A DNA stretch of 54,166 nt, taken from NCBI GenBank assembly GCA_016934955.1, contig JAFGRY010000001.1, forward strand, positions 1 through 54,166. Reading direction: 5' to 3'. The stretch is from a bacterium. GTDB taxonomy: Bacteria > Zhuqueibacterota > QNDG01 > JAGLOF01. The position numbers and the translations under genes are program-made. The stretch's first letter is position 1. The number at the start of each line of letters is the position of its first letter. Below the pieces are notes generated by a model. It saw only the letters and a list, made by a program, of their open reading frames with translations. It did not search any database and was not told where the DNA came from. Positions 34,751 to 44,120 of the stretch are shown here, in pieces.

Positions 34751-36250
34751 ATGAAACGGTTCACTGTGCTGGTCATAATGGTCTGCGCGGCGGCTTCCGC
34801 GGCCGCTCAGCAGGAAAATCCGGATCCTCAGCTTTCCGTGTTCCACACTATTTCAAGTGAGCGACTGCTTGCCTATGCCGACACCCTCAGTTCCCCCGGG
34901 TTTGGAGGCCGTCTTACCGGTTCACCCGGTTTTACCGCCGCCGCTCAGTGGGTTGCCGGGTATCTCGAGCGATGGGGACTGCAGCCGGCGGGGGATGCCT
35001 CCACCTATTTCCAGACGTTTGAAATACCCTGGGTCGAGGTCAAGGATGCGGGCGCGCTTGGCCTGCATCTATCCGGCAATGACGGTGAGATGCTGGATAA
35101 ATGGTACCGTCCGGTTGCCGACTTTTATCCAGGCACCAATTCAGACAGCGGCAGTGTCACCGCCGAGGTCATCTACGCGGGACATGGGGTCACCGCCCCT
35201 GAACGCGGATACGATGACTACGCCGGGATAGATGTGCGGGGGAAAATTGTCCTCATCGACATCGATGTACCGGTATCCCGCGACGACGATCAGTATGCCG
35301 ACTGGGTGCCCTACTGCTATCATCAGTATAAATTGAACAACGCGGCCGCCCATGGCGCGGCCGGGCTGCTCTATGTCAATCATATCGCCAATCCCAACAC
35401 CAGCTACAATGAGGGCCTTATCTACTGTCATATCAGCGGAGCCGTGGCCGAAGATATCTTCTTCAATACGGGAAAATCATACAGCGGGGTGAAAAAGCGG
35501 ATACAGGATACCCGCAGTCCCGCTTCGTTCGCCACCGGTAAAACCGTGACCATCACCGCGCACACCGTCTTCCATCCCCGGGGAGAGGGCTGCAATGTCG
35601 CCGGCCTCATCCCCGGCAGTGATCCGAAGCTGAAAGAGGAGGTGATCATTGTCGGCGGCCATCTCGACGGGGTGGGCGACCTGGGATTTCTGCTTCCGGG
35701 AGCCCTCGACAATGGTTCGGGTGTTGCAAATATGATGGAAGCCGCCCGGGCCCTGGCGCAGTCGCCGGTTGCCCCGAAACGGTCCATTCTCTTTCTTTTT
35801 ATCGGAGGGGAAGAGTGCGGCCTTCTCGGCAGCCAGCTCTACTGCCGGAATCCCCTTTTCCCGAAAGAAAACACCGTCGCCTATTTCAATCTGGATATGG
35901 TCGGCACCGGCAGCGGGCTGCGGGTCGGCGGAGTCGAATCATTCCCGCTGATCGAAGCCTGCTTCACACGCGCGAACGATCAGTACATACACCGGCCGCT
36001 GCGTGTATCCGAATACCGGGAACCGGGCGTGGGCAGGCCGAGAAGCGACGGCGTCATTTTTGCCAGGGAGGGATACCGGTCGTTCAGTTTCGGTACGTTC
36101 CGTCAGGAGGGCGACCCCCGGACCCCAACCTACTACCATCATCCCCTGGACAGGATTGACACGCTCGATCCAGAAATCATGGAGGATGTGGCGAAGCTGA
36201 TGTATCTGGGGCTCACCCGCATGGCCCGGGCGGATCGGCTGTTCCGGTGA
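34751..36250 (+). CDS. Exported M28-family zinc aminopeptidase with PA domain
   Basis: The 499-residue protein begins with a signal peptide ending near AAAQQ. A protease-associated (PA) domain occupies about 130-260 (VTAEVIYAGHGV, DVRGKIVLIDID). The M28 metal ligands follow: HLD in VGGHLDGVG, D in GALDNGSGVA, EE in GGEECGLLGS, D in NLDMVG and H in YYHHPLD. It should remove N-terminal amino acids outside the cytoplasm. AGGAAC precedes the ATG. It may act with the neighbouring S9 peptidase in peptide degradation. Confidence 0.92.
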   Translation: MKRFTVLVIMVCAAASAAAQQENPDPQLSVFHTISSERLLAYADTLSSPGFGGRLTGSPGFTAAAQWVAGYLERWGLQPAGDASTYFQTFEIPWVEVKDAGALGLHLSGNDGEMLDKWYRPVADFYPGTNSDSGSVTAEVIYAGHGVTAPERGYDDYAGIDVRGKIVLIDIDVPVSRDDDQYADWVPYCYHQYKLNNAAAHGAAGLLYVNHIANPNTSYNEGLIYCHISGAVAEDIFFNTGKSYSGVKKRIQDTRSPASFATGKTVTITAHTVFHPRGEGCNVAGLIPGSDPKLKEEVIIVGGHLDGVGDLGFLLPGALDNGSGVANMMEAARALAQSPVAPKRSILFLFIGGEECGLLGSQLYCRNPLFPKENTVAYFNLDMVGTGSGLRVGGVESFPLIEACFTRANDQYIHRPLRVSEYREPGVGRPRSDGVIFAREGYRSFSFGTFRQEGDPRTPTYYHHPLDRIDTLDPEIMEDVAKLMYLGLTRMARADRLFR

Positions 36251-36289
36251 GCAGAGCGATATGAGAAACGTGACGGGAGCGATCCGGTA

Positions 36290-37297
36290 ATGACTAACAG
36301 GGAACGGTTTCAGGCGGTGATGGGGTTTCGTCCGTTTGACCGGCTGCCGGTGCTGGAGTGGGCCGAGTGGTGGGATGCAACGATTCTTCGCTGGCACGGA
36401 GAAGGGCTGCCGGCTGCCGTTACCGGCCGCTATGACATCTGCCGGTATTTCGGTCTCGATATGTACCGTCAGGACTGGGTGCAGGTGCGCGGCGCGGCCT
36501 GCCCGAAACCGCCGTCTCACGGTGCGGGAATTCTTCGTGATGAGAACGATTATGAGCGGCTGCTGCCGCATCTGTTCCCTGAGGCAGGGGTTGACCGCTC
36601 TCTCTGGGAACAATGGGGACGGGAACAGGAGCGGGGAGAATCGGTGCTCTGGTTCACCGTGGAGGGCTTTTTCTGGTTTCCCCGGGAACTGTTCGGCATC
36701 GAGAACCATCTCTACGCCTTTGCCGATCATCCGGCTCTCATGCACCGGATGAACGAGGACCTCGCCCGCTGGATCTGCCTGGTCATCGATGATATCTGCT
36801 CTGTCTGCAGTCCCGATTTCATGACGTTCGCCGAAGACATGAGCTACAATCACGGGCCCATGCTTTCAAAGGCGCTTTTCGACGAGTTCATGCTTCCCTA
36901 TTACCGGCAGGTGGTCCTGAAATTGAAAGAGAGGGGGATCATCCCCTTCATCGATTCCGACGGCGATATCTCCATGCCCGCCGCCTGGTTTGAAGAGGCG
37001 GGACTCGAGGGAGTGCTTCCGCTGGAGCGGCAGGCGGGTGTCGATCTTACGGCTCTCAGGCGGACGCATCCCCAGCTTCGGTTTATGGGACATTTCGACA
37101 AGATGGTGATGACCGGGGGGGAGGCGGCGATCCGGGCCGAGTTCGAACGGCTGCTGCCGCTGGCGGCGGCAGGCGGGTTCATCGTCGGGTGTGATCATCA
37201 GACACCGCCGGGAGTATCGCTGGATGACTACCGCCTCTATCTCTCGCTGTTCAGGGAATATGCGGATGCGGCAGGCGAGCTCAGCCGGGCGGGGTGA
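36290..37297 (+). CDS. Uroporphyrinogen-decarboxylase-fold protein (URO-D / MtaA family)
   Basis: The 335-residue protein shows the URO-D superfamily pattern: NRERFQAVMGFRPFDRLPVLEW at the start, FMTFAEDMSYNHGPMLS in the middle and GFIVGCDHQTPPGVSLDDYRLY at the end. Members include haem-synthesis HemE and corrinoid-dependent methyltransferases; the tail with GCDHQTPPGVS is closer to the latter, uncharacterised group. It lies 39 bases after the M28 gene. Substrate unknown. Confidence 0.8.
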   Translation: MTNRERFQAVMGFRPFDRLPVLEWAEWWDATILRWHGEGLPAAVTGRYDICRYFGLDMYRQDWVQVRGAACPKPPSHGAGILRDENDYERLLPHLFPEAGVDRSLWEQWGREQERGESVLWFTVEGFFWFPRELFGIENHLYAFADHPALMHRMNEDLARWICLVIDDICSVCSPDFMTFAEDMSYNHGPMLSKALFDEFMLPYYRQVVLKLKERGIIPFIDSDGDISMPAAWFEEAGLEGVLPLERQAGVDLTALRRTHPQLRFMGHFDKMVMTGGEAAIRAEFERLLPLAAAGGFIVGCDHQTPPGVSLDDYRLYLSLFREYADAAGELSRAG

Positions 37298-37318
37298 GAT
37301 GCGGGACCGGATCCGGAT

Positions 37319-37349
37319 AAAAAAAACCCGGCGGCTGGGGCCGCCGGGT
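37319..37349 (-). terminator. Intrinsic terminator of the thioredoxin-lipoprotein gene
   Basis: A 10-base GC-rich stem (ACCCGGCGGC with GCCGCCGGGT) and a four-base loop are followed on the minus strand by eight T. It lies 21 bases after the stop of the minus-strand gene. On the plus strand there is no T run, so it mainly serves the minus strand. Confidence 0.9.
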
Positions 37350-37369
37350 CAAATAGCCGGAGAAGCATG

Positions 37370-38467
37370 CTATTTGAGCAGTTCCATTACCTTGGCCCTG
37401 AGCTCTTCCCCTCTGAGATTTTTGGCAATGATCACGCCCTCTTTGTCGAGGAGCACCGTGTGGGGAATTGAGTTGACGCCGTAGAGTTTTGCCACCCGGT
37501 TGTCCCAGTACTTCACATCCGACACATGGTTCCAGATGAGGCCGTCCTCTTCGATGCCTTTCAGCCAGGCTTCCCGGCTGTTGTCCAGTGAGACGCCGAG
37601 AATATCGAAGTCTTTTCCCTGTACTTCTTTATACAGTTTGACCACATTGGGATTTTCCTGCCGGCAGGGGCCGCACCATGATGCCCAGAAATCGATGAGC
37701 AGGTACTTGCCTCTGAAATCCGAGAGTTTGATCATCTTGCCGTCGGGATTCTCCATTTCGAATTCGGGGGCGGTTTTGCCGATGTCGACCGTCTCGAGCA
37801 CCGCGATCGACTTCTCAAGCAGATCGTAGTATATCGTGTTTTTAGCCGTACCGCTGAACGCGGCGACCCGGTCTTTCAGCTCCGGCAGCGAGAGGTCATA
37901 CCGCAGCTGGCGGTAGAGGTAGTAAGGACCGATGGCCGTGGCAGCATTCGCCTCGGCTTCTTCTTTTATGATGGCCTGCTGTTTATTGCTGATCTCGTTT
38001 GCCCGGTCCCTGATTTCGGCGATTTTGGCAGCGTCATTGTCATTCTGCGCTTCCCGATAGGCGGCATAAAGAGGCTGCATCTCCTCCTGGAGCGGTTGCA
38101 GTTTTTCGTTGATTCCGTCCATGATCTCCTGGGTTGCCGATCCCGAGATAATCACGCCGGTGAGACTGTCCGCTTTGCCGGAAATGGTGATTGTGCCGTT
38201 TTCCAGGAAAAACATGGGAATGCCCCGTTTGCCCTCGACGGTCAGGCGGGCTTCCTGCGGACCCTGGACCTTGCCGGAGAGGGTGAACGTGCCGTCGGTC
38301 ACGTCTGCGGAATCTACGGCGGCGTATTTTCCGTTCTCATCAAGAGTCGTCAGAATCACTTTGCCGCTCAATCCCTGGATATTGCCGGTAACGGTAAATC
38401 CGCCCATCTGCCCGCAGGCTGCGATCAGCAGGGCGATGCCCAGGATCGTTATTGCTGTCTTTTTCAT
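37370..38467 (-). CDS. DUF4369/TlpA-like thioredoxin lipoprotein
   Basis: The 365-residue protein has a lipoprotein signal with the lipobox cysteine at residue 18 (LLIAAC). A DUF4369 domain spans about 22-125, a helical linker follows, and a TlpA-like thioredoxin domain occupies about 230-365. The redox motif is WCGPC in FWASWCGPCRQENP; the cis-proline is in NSIPHTVLLDKEG. Such proteins reduce or exchange disulfides in the periplasm, for example in cytochrome maturation. AAGGAG precedes the start and a strong terminator follows. Confidence 0.9.
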   Translation of the reverse strand: MKKTAITILGIALLIAACGQMGGFTVTGNIQGLSGKVILTTLDENGKYAAVDSADVTDGTFTLSGKVQGPQEARLTVEGKRGIPMFFLENGTITISGKADSLTGVIISGSATQEIMDGINEKLQPLQEEMQPLYAAYREAQNDNDAAKIAEIRDRANEISNKQQAIIKEEAEANAATAIGPYYLYRQLRYDLSLPELKDRVAAFSGTAKNTIYYDLLEKSIAVLETVDIGKTAPEFEMENPDGKMIKLSDFRGKYLLIDFWASWCGPCRQENPNVVKLYKEVQGKDFDILGVSLDNSREAWLKGIEEDGLIWNHVSDVKYWDNRVAKLYGVNSIPHTVLLDKEGVIIAKNLRGEELRAKVMELLK

Positions 38468-38620
38468 TGTGTAACTCCTTTTATCTGGATAAACTTAATC
38501 CTGCTAAAATACGGAATCATTTGGCGAAAAGAAAGACTTTTTTTGCAGGGGTGGTCCGCCGCCGCCCGCGGGTGACGCCAGCCGGCGCCGGTCGGGTAAG
38601 CGAATAAGAACGGGAAAGAG

Positions 38621-38649
38621 TTGCTTTTTTGGAAAAAAAGATGTAAACT
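38621..38649 (+). promoter_or_regulatory. Weak candidate promoter for the MFS transporter gene
   Basis: TTGCTT (38621-38626), a 17-base spacer and TAAACT (38644-38649) lie about 40 bases before the start of the transporter gene in a 223-base gap between divergent genes. Each box matches the consensus only in part. Confidence 0.3.
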
Positions 38650-38690
38650 GTTATCTATTTGTCAGTTGCAGATAAAAAAGGAGCCGATAC

Positions 38691-40013
38691 ATGACTGCAG
38701 ACCAGCTGGATCATCAAAGCGGCGGGGGATTCACTCCGGGGACAAAACTGTTCCGGTTCACTGTACTCATTTTTGCAAGTTTACTGACGTTCGGCAGCTA
38801 TTTCGCATATGACATTATCGGTGCAGTGGCTCCCAGCCTCATCGAGGATCTGGGTGCGGCCCGCGGTACGGTGGGTACGATGTACACCATGTACAGTATC
38901 GCCGCCATTCTCTCCGTATTTATCGGCGGGGTGCTCATTGACCGGCTGGGGACACGCAGGGCGAGTATGATCTTTTCCGTTCTGGTGCTGGCCGGAGCGC
39001 TCATTGTCGCCCTTTCCCGGTCTATTCCCGTTCTGTTTGTCGGGAGGTTCATTTTCGGGGCGGGTTCGGAACCGCTGGTCGTGGCCCAGAGTTCCATTCT
39101 GGCCCGCTGGTTCAAGGGCAAGGAACTGGCCCTCTCTTTCGGCATTGCCTTGACGGTCAGCAGGCTGGGAACCCTCTTCAGTTTCAATACCGGAGAGCTG
39201 ATCACCAGCCATTTCGGCGGCTATCGCTATGCACTGATCGCCGCTGTCCTTTTCTGTATTATTTCGCTGCTGGCCAACATCGCCTATGTGTTTTTCGACC
39301 GGCGGGGCGAACGGGCGCTTCAGCTCAAAGACAGCGATACGGAAGAAAAAATCGTTCTCAGGGATGTCAGGCATTTCAAACCCAGCTTCTGGTTTGTCAC
39401 CATGCTCTGTGTTACCTTTTACTCCGCTATCTTTCCGTTTACCGCTCTTTCGACGGATTTTTTCGCCGACAAATGGGGAATCGCGCGGGTGGCGGAAACA
39501 TCCGGCGGCTTCCTGGTCCAGGTATTCGGCAGTTTCCTGCATATGGGCAGCACGGCCGGAGGCATCACTTCGATCATCATATTCGCTTCCATGATCGCCG
39601 CCCCCTTTGCCGGGCATCTGGTCGACAGATTCGGAAAACGAGCCACCCTGATGATATTCGGATCACTGATCATGATCCCCAGTCATCTGGTAATGGGCAT
39701 CACCACGCTCTATCCAATCCTGCCGATGATTACCCTCGGCATCGCATTCGTGCTTGTTCCCGCGGCCATGTGGCCGTCAATTCCCATGGTCGTCTCCAAG
39801 GAACGGGTGGGAACGGCGTTCGGTCTCATGACCATGATCCAGAATATCGGCCTGGGACTGTTTCCCTTTCTTAACGGAAGGCTGCGGGATGTGACGCAAT
39901 CCTATACCGCAAGCATGATCATGTTTGCCGGTCTCGGCGCCGCCGGACTGATTTTCGCCCTGCTGCTGAAGCGGGCGGACCGGAAGGCGGGCAGCATCCT
40001 GGAACATCCGTAA
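38691..40013 (+). CDS. Major facilitator superfamily transporter
   Basis: The 440 residues show about twelve hydrophobic helices. The loop after helix 2, GGVLIDRLGTRRA, is the MFS signature, with a second copy GHLVDRFGKRATL after helix 8. SSILARWFKGKELALSFG is also typical of MFS permeases. The substrate cannot be told. AGGAG precedes the ATG. The CPBP gene follows after 38 bases and may be co-transcribed. Confidence 0.88.
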   Translation: MTADQLDHQSGGGFTPGTKLFRFTVLIFASLLTFGSYFAYDIIGAVAPSLIEDLGAARGTVGTMYTMYSIAAILSVFIGGVLIDRLGTRRASMIFSVLVLAGALIVALSRSIPVLFVGRFIFGAGSEPLVVAQSSILARWFKGKELALSFGIALTVSRLGTLFSFNTGELITSHFGGYRYALIAAVLFCIISLLANIAYVFFDRRGERALQLKDSDTEEKIVLRDVRHFKPSFWFVTMLCVTFYSAIFPFTALSTDFFADKWGIARVAETSGGFLVQVFGSFLHMGSTAGGITSIIIFASMIAAPFAGHLVDRFGKRATLMIFGSLIMIPSHLVMGITTLYPILPMITLGIAFVLVPAAMWPSIPMVVSKERVGTAFGLMTMIQNIGLGLFPFLNGRLRDVTQSYTASMIMFAGLGAAGLIFALLLKRADRKAGSILEHP

Positions 40014-40051
40014 CGGCACTGGCCGGCGCTGCCGGACCGACGGAGATTTTC

Positions 40052-40807
40052 ATGAATATAAAAAAAAACAGATACAGCGCACCAGGGGCCGACCCGGCCG
40101 GCGGCGGTCTCAGACGGCTGCTCGCCGATCTCGATCCCCGGTCTGCGGTCATTCTCCTGATTGTCCCGATCGTTCTCACTGTCTGGGTCTACTACGGCAA
40201 AAAGGGTAATTGTGCAGCCGTGTTCCCGGCATTCGGTCCGGGTTCGAACGCCGATGTATACGCGACAATATACGAGTATATGGCGGCGTTTTTCCTCATG
40301 TTCCTGATACCGTTTATGGTCGTCAGGACGGCCTTCAGAACCGGGCTAAGGGAACTCGGCCTGCGCACAGGAGATCTGCGCTACGGGCTGCGCTTTCTCG
40401 CCGTTGCCGCTCCGCTGTTTCTCCTGTCGGCCTACCTTGGCTCGGCGGATCCCGCGATGCAGGCGGAATATCCTCTGGCCGGGAGCTCCATGACCCACGC
40501 ACCCCTGTTCCTGGCTGTGGAACTGTTCTACCTGATCTATTATTTCAGCTGGGAATTTCTCTTCAGGGGACTGATGCTTTTCGGTCTGGAAAAACGCTTC
40601 GGCGCGGCGGCGGCGATCCTCATTCAGACCATTCCCTCGGCGATCGTCCATATCGGCAAGCCGGCCTCCGAGAGTTTCGCCGCCATTTTCGCCGGACTGC
40701 TTTTCGGGTTCCTTGCGGTCCGGACCCGTTCATTTCTCTATCCGCTGATTCTGCACGCGGTGATCGGGATCGGTACAGACCTTTTTATCACGTTGAGAAT
40801 GGGATAG
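40052..40807 (+). CDS. CPBP-family intramembrane protease-like protein
   Basis: The 251 residues have several transmembrane segments and the CPBP/Abi signature region SWEFLFRGLMLFGLEKRFG followed by IVHIGKP and LILHAVIGI, which supply the usual histidines. The canonical EExxxR is here WExxxR, so the first glutamate is replaced by tryptophan. Family members process prenylated proteins or give bacteriocin immunity; activity of this one is uncertain. The 5' end has a run of nine A. The epimerase gene follows after four bases. Confidence 0.78.
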   Translation: MNIKKNRYSAPGADPAGGGLRRLLADLDPRSAVILLIVPIVLTVWVYYGKKGNCAAVFPAFGPGSNADVYATIYEYMAAFFLMFLIPFMVVRTAFRTGLRELGLRTGDLRYGLRFLAVAAPLFLLSAYLGSADPAMQAEYPLAGSSMTHAPLFLAVELFYLIYYFSWEFLFRGLMLFGLEKRFGAAAAILIQTIPSAIVHIGKPASESFAAIFAGLLFGFLAVRTRSFLYPLILHAVIGIGTDLFITLRMG

Positions 40808-40811
40808 ACGC

Positions 40812-41810
40812 ATGCATGTTCTGGTAACCGGCGCCAACGGATTTGTGGGCGCGGCTCTCTGTAAAAAATTGCTCGAGAACGGGGAATCAGTGCGAGGGCT
40901 GGTGCGCGGGACGAGCGATCTGTCGCTTCTGGAGGGAGCCGACATCACGCTTGAGTACGGGTCGCTGAGCGATCGCGAATCGCTGGGCCGGGCCGCTGCC
41001 GGCGCGGACCTCATTTTTCACGTCGCCGCGGCGGTCAGTGACTGGGGGAGCATGGCGTATTTCCGCAGCATCAACGTGGAAGGCACCCGCAATGTGCTCG
41101 ATGCGGCAGCGGCAGCAGGAGTGAAGCGGGTCGTGCTTGTCAGTTCGGTGGCCGTGCACAGTTTCATCGATGCCAGGAACATGGACGAAGGGTCACCCCA
41201 GGAACCGACACCCTACCCCTACTGTCAGACGAAGCGGGAGGCTGAAGCCCTTGCCCTCGACTATCATCACCGGGGCGGGGTCGAAGTGGCCATCGCCAGG
41301 CCGGGCGATGTCTGGGGACCGGGAGACAGGACCAGTCTGCTGAAAATGGCATCAATGCTGAAAAACGGCGCCATGGGCTACATCGGAGGAGGCAGAAAAC
41401 TGGGAGCGTTCTCCTATATCGAAAATCTCGTCGACGGCATCATTCTGTGCGGATACAGGGCCGAAGCCGTGGGCGAAGCTTTTATCATCACCGACGGTAC
41501 ACAGATGACCTGGCGCACCTATTTTGAGAAGCTCACCGATGCCATCGGCGTACCGCGGCCCCGGTTTTCCCTGCACCCGGCTCTGGCCTGGGGGCTCGCG
41601 TCCCTGATGGAAGCGGTGTATTCCCTGTTTCGAATTTCCTCGAGGCCTCCACTGACCCGTTACCTTGTCGACCATATGCGCTGTGACACCCATTTCAGCA
41701 TTGCCAAGGCGCGGAAGCTGCTGGGCTACGAGCCGGCGGTGAACACCGATGAGGGTATTCGCCGTACCGCGGCCTGGTTCCGGTCCGTTGTCGGCGATGG
41801 AAAAAAATAA
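40812..41810 (+). CDS. NAD(P)-dependent extended SDR (epimerase / 3-beta-HSD-like)
   Basis: The 332 residues start with the Rossmann motif TGANGFVG. The AAAVSDWG segment, a VLVSSVAVH strand and the catalytic YxxxK pair in YPYCQTK follow. The substrate part (RPGDVWGPGDR, FSYIENLVDGI) matches the 3-beta-hydroxysteroid dehydrogenase/isomerase-like branch, whose bacterial members act on sugars, sterols or polyketide-like lipids. Substrate unknown. Confidence 0.85.
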   Translation: MHVLVTGANGFVGAALCKKLLENGESVRGLVRGTSDLSLLEGADITLEYGSLSDRESLGRAAAGADLIFHVAAAVSDWGSMAYFRSINVEGTRNVLDAAAAAGVKRVVLVSSVAVHSFIDARNMDEGSPQEPTPYPYCQTKREAEALALDYHHRGGVEVAIARPGDVWGPGDRTSLLKMASMLKNGAMGYIGGGRKLGAFSYIENLVDGIILCGYRAEAVGEAFIITDGTQMTWRTYFEKLTDAIGVPRPRFSLHPALAWGLASLMEAVYSLFRISSRPPLTRYLVDHMRCDTHFSIAKARKLLGYEPAVNTDEGIRRTAAWFRSVVGDGKK

Positions 41811-41856
41811 ATATTTTTTAGTGTATGCGGTTTACTGATAGCATTGGGATGTGCCG

Positions 41857-43254
41857 GTGAAGCGAAAAGACAGCACGACATACCTGCATAAGATCGGTGC
41901 GATCGCCGACCGTGAGGGGGTCGATCTCTACGCGGTGGGCGGGTATGTACGGGACATGATTCTTGGTCGGAAAACCGGAGAAATCGATTTTGTGGCTGTG
42001 GGAGACGCGCCGGCACTTGCCCTGGAAACATGCCGCCGTCTCAACGGGCACGGATTCGTCGTCTATGAAAAATTCGGCACCGCTTCTTTTCTCCTTGACG
42101 GCAGGCAATTCGAATTTGTCACCGCGCGGGCGGAGACCTATCATGTCGATTCCCGAAATCCCGAGGTTCGGCAGAGTTCGCTTGACGATGACCTGAGGCG
42201 ACGGGATTTCACCGTAAACGCCCTGGCCATGAAGGTAAACCGGAAAGGATTCGGTGACATTTTTGATCCCTTTAACGGCCGCCGGGACATCAAACGACGG
42301 CTCATTCGCACGCCCCTTGACCCGGAACGCACCTTCTCGGATGATCCGCTCAGGATCATGCGGGCGGCCCGGTTCGCCGGTCAGCTGAATTTCCATATAG
42401 CACCGGAGACACTGGCTGCCATGGCAGGTGAAAAGGAGCGGCTGAAGATCGTCTCCCAGGAGAGGATAACCGCTGAATTGCTGAAAATACTGTCACATCC
42501 GAAACCGTCAATCGGGCTTCGTATCCTCCAGGATACCGGTGTTATGGAGATCATTTTTCCGGAACTGGCGCATCTGTCAGGGGTCGAGCAGCGGGACGAC
42601 TACCACCACAAGGATGTATTCGCGCACACGCTGAAAGTGGTTGATAACGCCGCGGCCATAAGCGACGACATTCTGCTTCGCTTCACTGCACTGGTGCACG
42701 ATCTGGGAAAACCGGCGGTGAAGCGGTTTGAAGAGGGCCTGGGCTGGACGTTCCATTCCCATGAGCTGGTGGGAGAGCGCATGCTGAACGGCATCTGCAG
42801 ACGCCTGAAGCTCTCCAACGAATTCAAGCACTACAGTAAAAAGCTGACGCGGCTGCATATGCGTCCCATCCAGCTCATCGGCGAAGAAGTGACGGACTCG
42901 GCCGTGAGGCGCCTGCTGGTACAGGCAGGCGACGATGTTGAAGCGCTCATGACGCTCTGCAGGGCCGATATCACGTCGGGGAACCCGGGAAGGGTAAAAA
43001 AACACCTGGCGAATTTCGATCATGTTGTCCAGCGAATGCAGGAAGTGGAAGAGAAGGACAAGATGCGGGCCTTTCAATCGCCCGTGCGGGGAGATGAGAT
43101 CATGCGTATCTGCGGACTGGAGCCGGGTCCGGCAGTGGGAAGAATAAAAAACCGGATAGAGGAGGCGATCCTCGACGGCACTATCCCCAATGAATATGAC
43201 GCTGCCATGGCTTACCTGCACGAGATAAAGGATCAGTATTCGCCGCCGCACTGA
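41857..43254 (+). CDS. CCA-adding-type tRNA nucleotidyltransferase with HD domain
   Basis: The 465-residue protein has a class II polymerase-beta head: VGGYVRDMILGR, EIDFVAVG, the RRRDFTVNALAM motif and DPFNGRRDIKRRLIRTP. The neck region FSDDPLRIMRAARF follows. An HD domain (about 248-360, HHKDVFAHTLKVV and LVHDLGKPA) and a helical tail end the protein. It is likely the enzyme that builds or repairs the CCA end of tRNA; the tRNA gene in this window lacks an encoded CCA. The usual DxD reads ExD here. GTG 41857 is preferred by spacing to GGGAT; GTG 41851 is possible. Confidence 0.85.
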   Translation: MKRKDSTTYLHKIGAIADREGVDLYAVGGYVRDMILGRKTGEIDFVAVGDAPALALETCRRLNGHGFVVYEKFGTASFLLDGRQFEFVTARAETYHVDSRNPEVRQSSLDDDLRRRDFTVNALAMKVNRKGFGDIFDPFNGRRDIKRRLIRTPLDPERTFSDDPLRIMRAARFAGQLNFHIAPETLAAMAGEKERLKIVSQERITAELLKILSHPKPSIGLRILQDTGVMEIIFPELAHLSGVEQRDDYHHKDVFAHTLKVVDNAAAISDDILLRFTALVHDLGKPAVKRFEEGLGWTFHSHELVGERMLNGICRRLKLSNEFKHYSKKLTRLHMRPIQLIGEEVTDSAVRRLLVQAGDDVEALMTLCRADITSGNPGRVKKHLANFDHVVQRMQEVEEKDKMRAFQSPVRGDEIMRICGLEPGPAVGRIKNRIEEAILDGTIPNEYDAAMAYLHEIKDQYSPPH

Positions 43255-43277
43255 CATGCTCAATATCTAAACAGCCG

Positions 43278-43310
43278 TTTCATGAAACAGTTAACGGTTT
43301 TTTCATGAAA
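43278..43310. promoter_or_regulatory. Twin palindromes, probable operator of the efflux operon
   Basis: Two perfect copies of the ten-base palindrome TTTCATGAAA (43278-43287 and 43301-43310) lie 23 bases apart in the 118-base gap before the efflux operon. A further inverted repeat, AACGG...CCGTT, follows at 43314-43331. The pair has the geometry of a double operator for a dimeric regulator. No regulator gene for it is evident nearby. Confidence 0.5.
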
Positions 43311-43372
43311 CAAAACGGTATATTTCCCGTTAGACAATTAATGCGTACACGACACAAAAGGAGGCAGATGCT

Positions 43373-44095
43373 ATGAACGGTGACGCTTCGGAAAAGCAGG
43401 GGATGAGCGCATTCGCAAAAATTATCGGTATTTTCAGTTCACCAACAGAAACATTTAAACAGATCGATGAACGGCCTACCTGGCTGCTGCCATTCATCAT
43501 CATGGTAGTTGTCATACTGGCAAGCCAGTTTCTGCTGCTCGACATTTCTCTTACCGACCGGCTCGCGATTGCCGAGGCGCGGGATCTCCCTGCCGAGCAG
43601 ATGCAGGCGGCCAGGGCGCAGATGGAAGGTCCGATGAAGTATATCGGTTTCGCTTTTATGCCCATCGGGCTCATTATTGTCTGGGTGGTCATTGCGGCGG
43701 TTTTCCTTTTTGCCGGAAACGTCGTGATGGGCGGCAAAACCCAGTTCAAGAAGCTGCTGGCGGTCGTTGCCTGGACAAGCCTCATAGGGATCGTTCAGGT
43801 GCCTCTCTATTCATTTCTCGTTTATTCAAAAGGGACGACTCACGGAGTGACAACAAGTCTCGCCGCCCTGCTGCCGCTTCATGCTATCGGAGAAAAACCG
43901 GCACTGCTGTATCAGATACTGTCCAAGTTCGATATTTTTCCCATCTGGCAGCTGATCCTCTGGATCCTGGGCGTCTCCGTCGTCTACAAATTCACCGTGA
44001 AAAAATCAGCGACGATGATTGTTTCGATCTGGGTGATATACATAATTTTTTCCATTGCGCTGGGACAGATTTTCGGCGGGATGTTCGGCGCATAA
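43373..44095 (+). CDS. Yip1-family integral membrane protein
   Basis: The 240 residues have about five transmembrane segments and the N-terminal FSSPTETFKQIDERPTWLLPFI motif typical of bacterial Yip1-domain proteins. These are found as first genes of ABC-transport operons but have no defined function. A strong AGGAGG precedes the ATG, and tolC follows after 25 bases. Confidence 0.82.
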   Translation: MNGDASEKQGMSAFAKIIGIFSSPTETFKQIDERPTWLLPFIIMVVVILASQFLLLDISLTDRLAIAEARDLPAEQMQAARAQMEGPMKYIGFAFMPIGLIIVWVVIAAVFLFAGNVVMGGKTQFKKLLAVVAWTSLIGIVQVPLYSFLVYSKGTTHGVTTSLAALLPLHAIGEKPALLYQILSKFDIFPIWQLILWILGVSVVYKFTVKKSATMIVSIWVIYIIFSIALGQIFGGMFGA

Positions 44096-44120
44096 CAGCA
44101 TTCAAGAGGAAGGTACTATC

